From Cylindrotheca closterium (Eukaryota > Bacillariophyta > Bacillariophyceae > Bacillariales > Bacillariaceae), in the NCBI GenBank assembly GCA_933822405.4, contig CAKOGP040001828.1, positions 1-16,553 of the forward strand: a stretch of DNA of 16,553 nucleotides, written 5' to 3'. Made by a program: the position numbers and the translations under genes. Numbering within the stretch: the first letter of the stretch is position 1; each line of letters opens with the position of its first letter. Below the pieces are notes generated by a model that worked only from the letters and a program-made list of their open reading frames with translations, did not search any database and was not told where the DNA came from. Positions 15,585 to 16,553 of this stretch are shown here, in pieces.

Positions 15585-16217
15585 ATGTCGGCTCCAAACA
15601 TCCCACAACCATCTATCTACATCCCACAACCATCTTTCTACATCTCCAAATTTGAACATGGAGTTGCCAAAGGTGCTGCCGGACTCATTGGCAACGATTC
15701 TCGTGTCAGACAAATATCGGTTTCCAAGAGTTTCAATGAAAATAGGAATAAGTCTGACAGCGTTTGTAGTCTCCTTTTCATGCCGGTCGTCTATATTCCT
15801 GGTGACAAAATGGACAATCCAAAATACCACAATAATCCTACTTTAAACTTCCTTGAACAGGACCCAAACCACAAACGGGCTATTTCCGATTGTTATCAGC
15901 TTCAAATCGGAAGGACGGACCACTTGAGCTTCTCCAGTCTCTTAAGCAGAATGAACGCTCCCACTCTTGATGGCGACAAGGCCCTTGCCGGATGTTGGTA
16001 TGGAACTACACTAGGAAACCCACATCCGGTTTTATACAAAATGGATCCTTTGTTAGTATTATCTGGAATTCACTCGGCAACTTTTGTTCCACTGCAGGGT
16101 TGCTTTTCCCTTGTCTTCGCCGCTCCAAAATGTGAAGACAATTCCGAACATTCCCACAGTCTTGAAGACTTGCCGAGATTTGGATCTGTAGTTGGGGTGG
16201 GCCCTGAAACAAATTAG
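15585..16217 (+). CDS. Hypothetical protein, 210 codons (uncertain)
   Basis: ATG at 15585 begins MSAPNIPQPSIYIPQPSFYI, where a 21-bp tandem repeat (15599-15619 and 15620-15640) encodes IPQPSxY twice. The rest is soluble-looking with no signal peptide, membrane span or motif I recognise; examples are KGAAGLIGNDSRVR and LAGCWYGTTLGNPHPV. The last ~53 codons lie antisense to the ORF at 16059-16553 in exact codon register, and there the minus strand looks more like real protein. The whole + ORF may therefore be a shadow of a decayed minus-strand gene, or only the part before about 16050 is coding and an intron or chimeric joint follows. Confidence 0.35.
   Translation: MSAPNIPQPSIYIPQPSFYISKFEHGVAKGAAGLIGNDSRVRQISVSKSFNENRNKSDSVCSLLFMPVVYIPGDKMDNPKYHNNPTLNFLEQDPNHKRAISDCYQLQIGRTDHLSFSSLLSRMNAPTLDGDKALAGCWYGTTLGNPHPVLYKMDPLLVLSGIHSATFVPLQGCFSLVFAAPKCEDNSEHSHSLEDLPRFGSVVGVGPETN
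15599..15640 (+). repeat. 21-bp tandem repeat, two copies
   Basis: CATCCCACAACCATCTATCTA and a copy differing by one base lie head to tail. Being 21 bp long it preserves frame on both strands (IPQPSxY on +, a Trp-rich RWLWDVD repeat on -). Confidence 0.85.
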
Positions 16218-16553
16218 CTTCGAGTCAATTGTCTTCTTGACCTCAGAGAAACCCTCAATCTTGTCACTGTCCGCAAGAGGCAACAGCTTCTCACAGACAA
16301 GATTGATAACTTCTTGAAGGTAGTTTGCTTCAGTTTTGCTGCCATCAAGCCACTTCATTCCTGGTCCTGTTTTGCTGAACCCTAAAGAAAACCTGGCACC
16401 ACCAGGGGCAACTCCCCCATCCTTTGATGGCTCTTGGTTCCAATCTAGATTCATTCTCTGGGGGCTCCTCATGAAGAAACGAGCTGCAAGGGCTATCAGT
16501 CTCATTTCGCTGTACCTTGCAGTCAATTGTTTGACAAAGCTGTGCTGCCGTCT
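16059..16553 (-). pseudogene. Unknown-family protein fragment, open to the right edge
   Basis: The minus frame is open from the right edge (RRQHSFVKQLTARYSEMRL) to a TAA at 16061-16059. It includes MRSPQRMNLDWNQEPSKDGG, APGGARFSLGFSKTGPGMKW, LVCEKLLPLADSDKIEGF and LICFRAHPNYRSKS. Its balanced composition and the FRAHPNYRS block recall multi-copy hypothetical proteins of diatom genomes; that is memory only and I can give no function. After GKATL (about 16095) the reading becomes unconvincing. Scattered minus-strand readings further left (GLVAIKSGSVHSA near 15975, LVIP-like and SDTRIVANESGS near 15690) may be remnants of the same gene in other frames with stops, which would make it a decayed copy reaching about 15570. 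The start lies outside the window. Confidence 0.55.

Overview
The window reads as a retrotransposon-rich stretch of a eukaryotic nuclear genome, most likely a diatom or related stramenopile. That assignment is inferred from three Ty1/copia-type gag-pol remnants that resemble the diatom CoDi group and from an endonuclease (EEP) fragment of a kind I associate with diatom repeats. There is no bacterial operon structure, I recognise no rRNA or tRNA gene, and I see no CRISPR array.

Layout. (1) 1-709: minus-strand fragment of a Q/N/P-rich protein with ~81-87 bp internal repeats and one in-frame stop, cut off at the left edge and by the LTR at 711. (2) 711-7082: a full-length + strand copia element with two 466-bp LTRs (TGTTGG...TGACA; 13 substitutions, no indels, ~97% identical). 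Its 1440-codon ORF (gag zinc knuckle, protease, integrase, acidic linker, first half of reverse transcriptase) is followed by broken RT and RNase H pieces. (3) 7083-~7650: a + strand EEP endonuclease fragment whose open frame begins at the LTR boundary. (4) ~7649-11270: a minus-strand copia gag-protease remnant with one frameshift, a long Asn tract and an unusual spacer, cut off after the protease. (5) 11271-12716: non-coding DNA with 77-bp and 125-bp direct repeats, a promoter-like block (two CACGTG boxes and a 16-bp TATA palindrome) and three tandem ~180-210 bp units, each with a tiny ATG ORF, two of them ending at a consensus splice donor. (6) 12717-~14850: LTR-like DNA and the decayed gag of a third copia element on the + strand. 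(7) 14853-16553: a stretch without a recognised gene, then two overlapping opposite-strand ORFs (15585-16217 + and 16059-16553 -), of which the minus one looks more gene-like at the right edge.

The genes do not form a pathway. Each element would have encoded its own capsid, protease, integrase and RT/RNase H, but all visible copies carry breaks and none looks autonomous now. The most unusual parts are the tandem leader/mini-exon units near 12.2-12.7 kb, the membrane-like spacer in the second gag-pol, and the missing target-site duplication of the first element.
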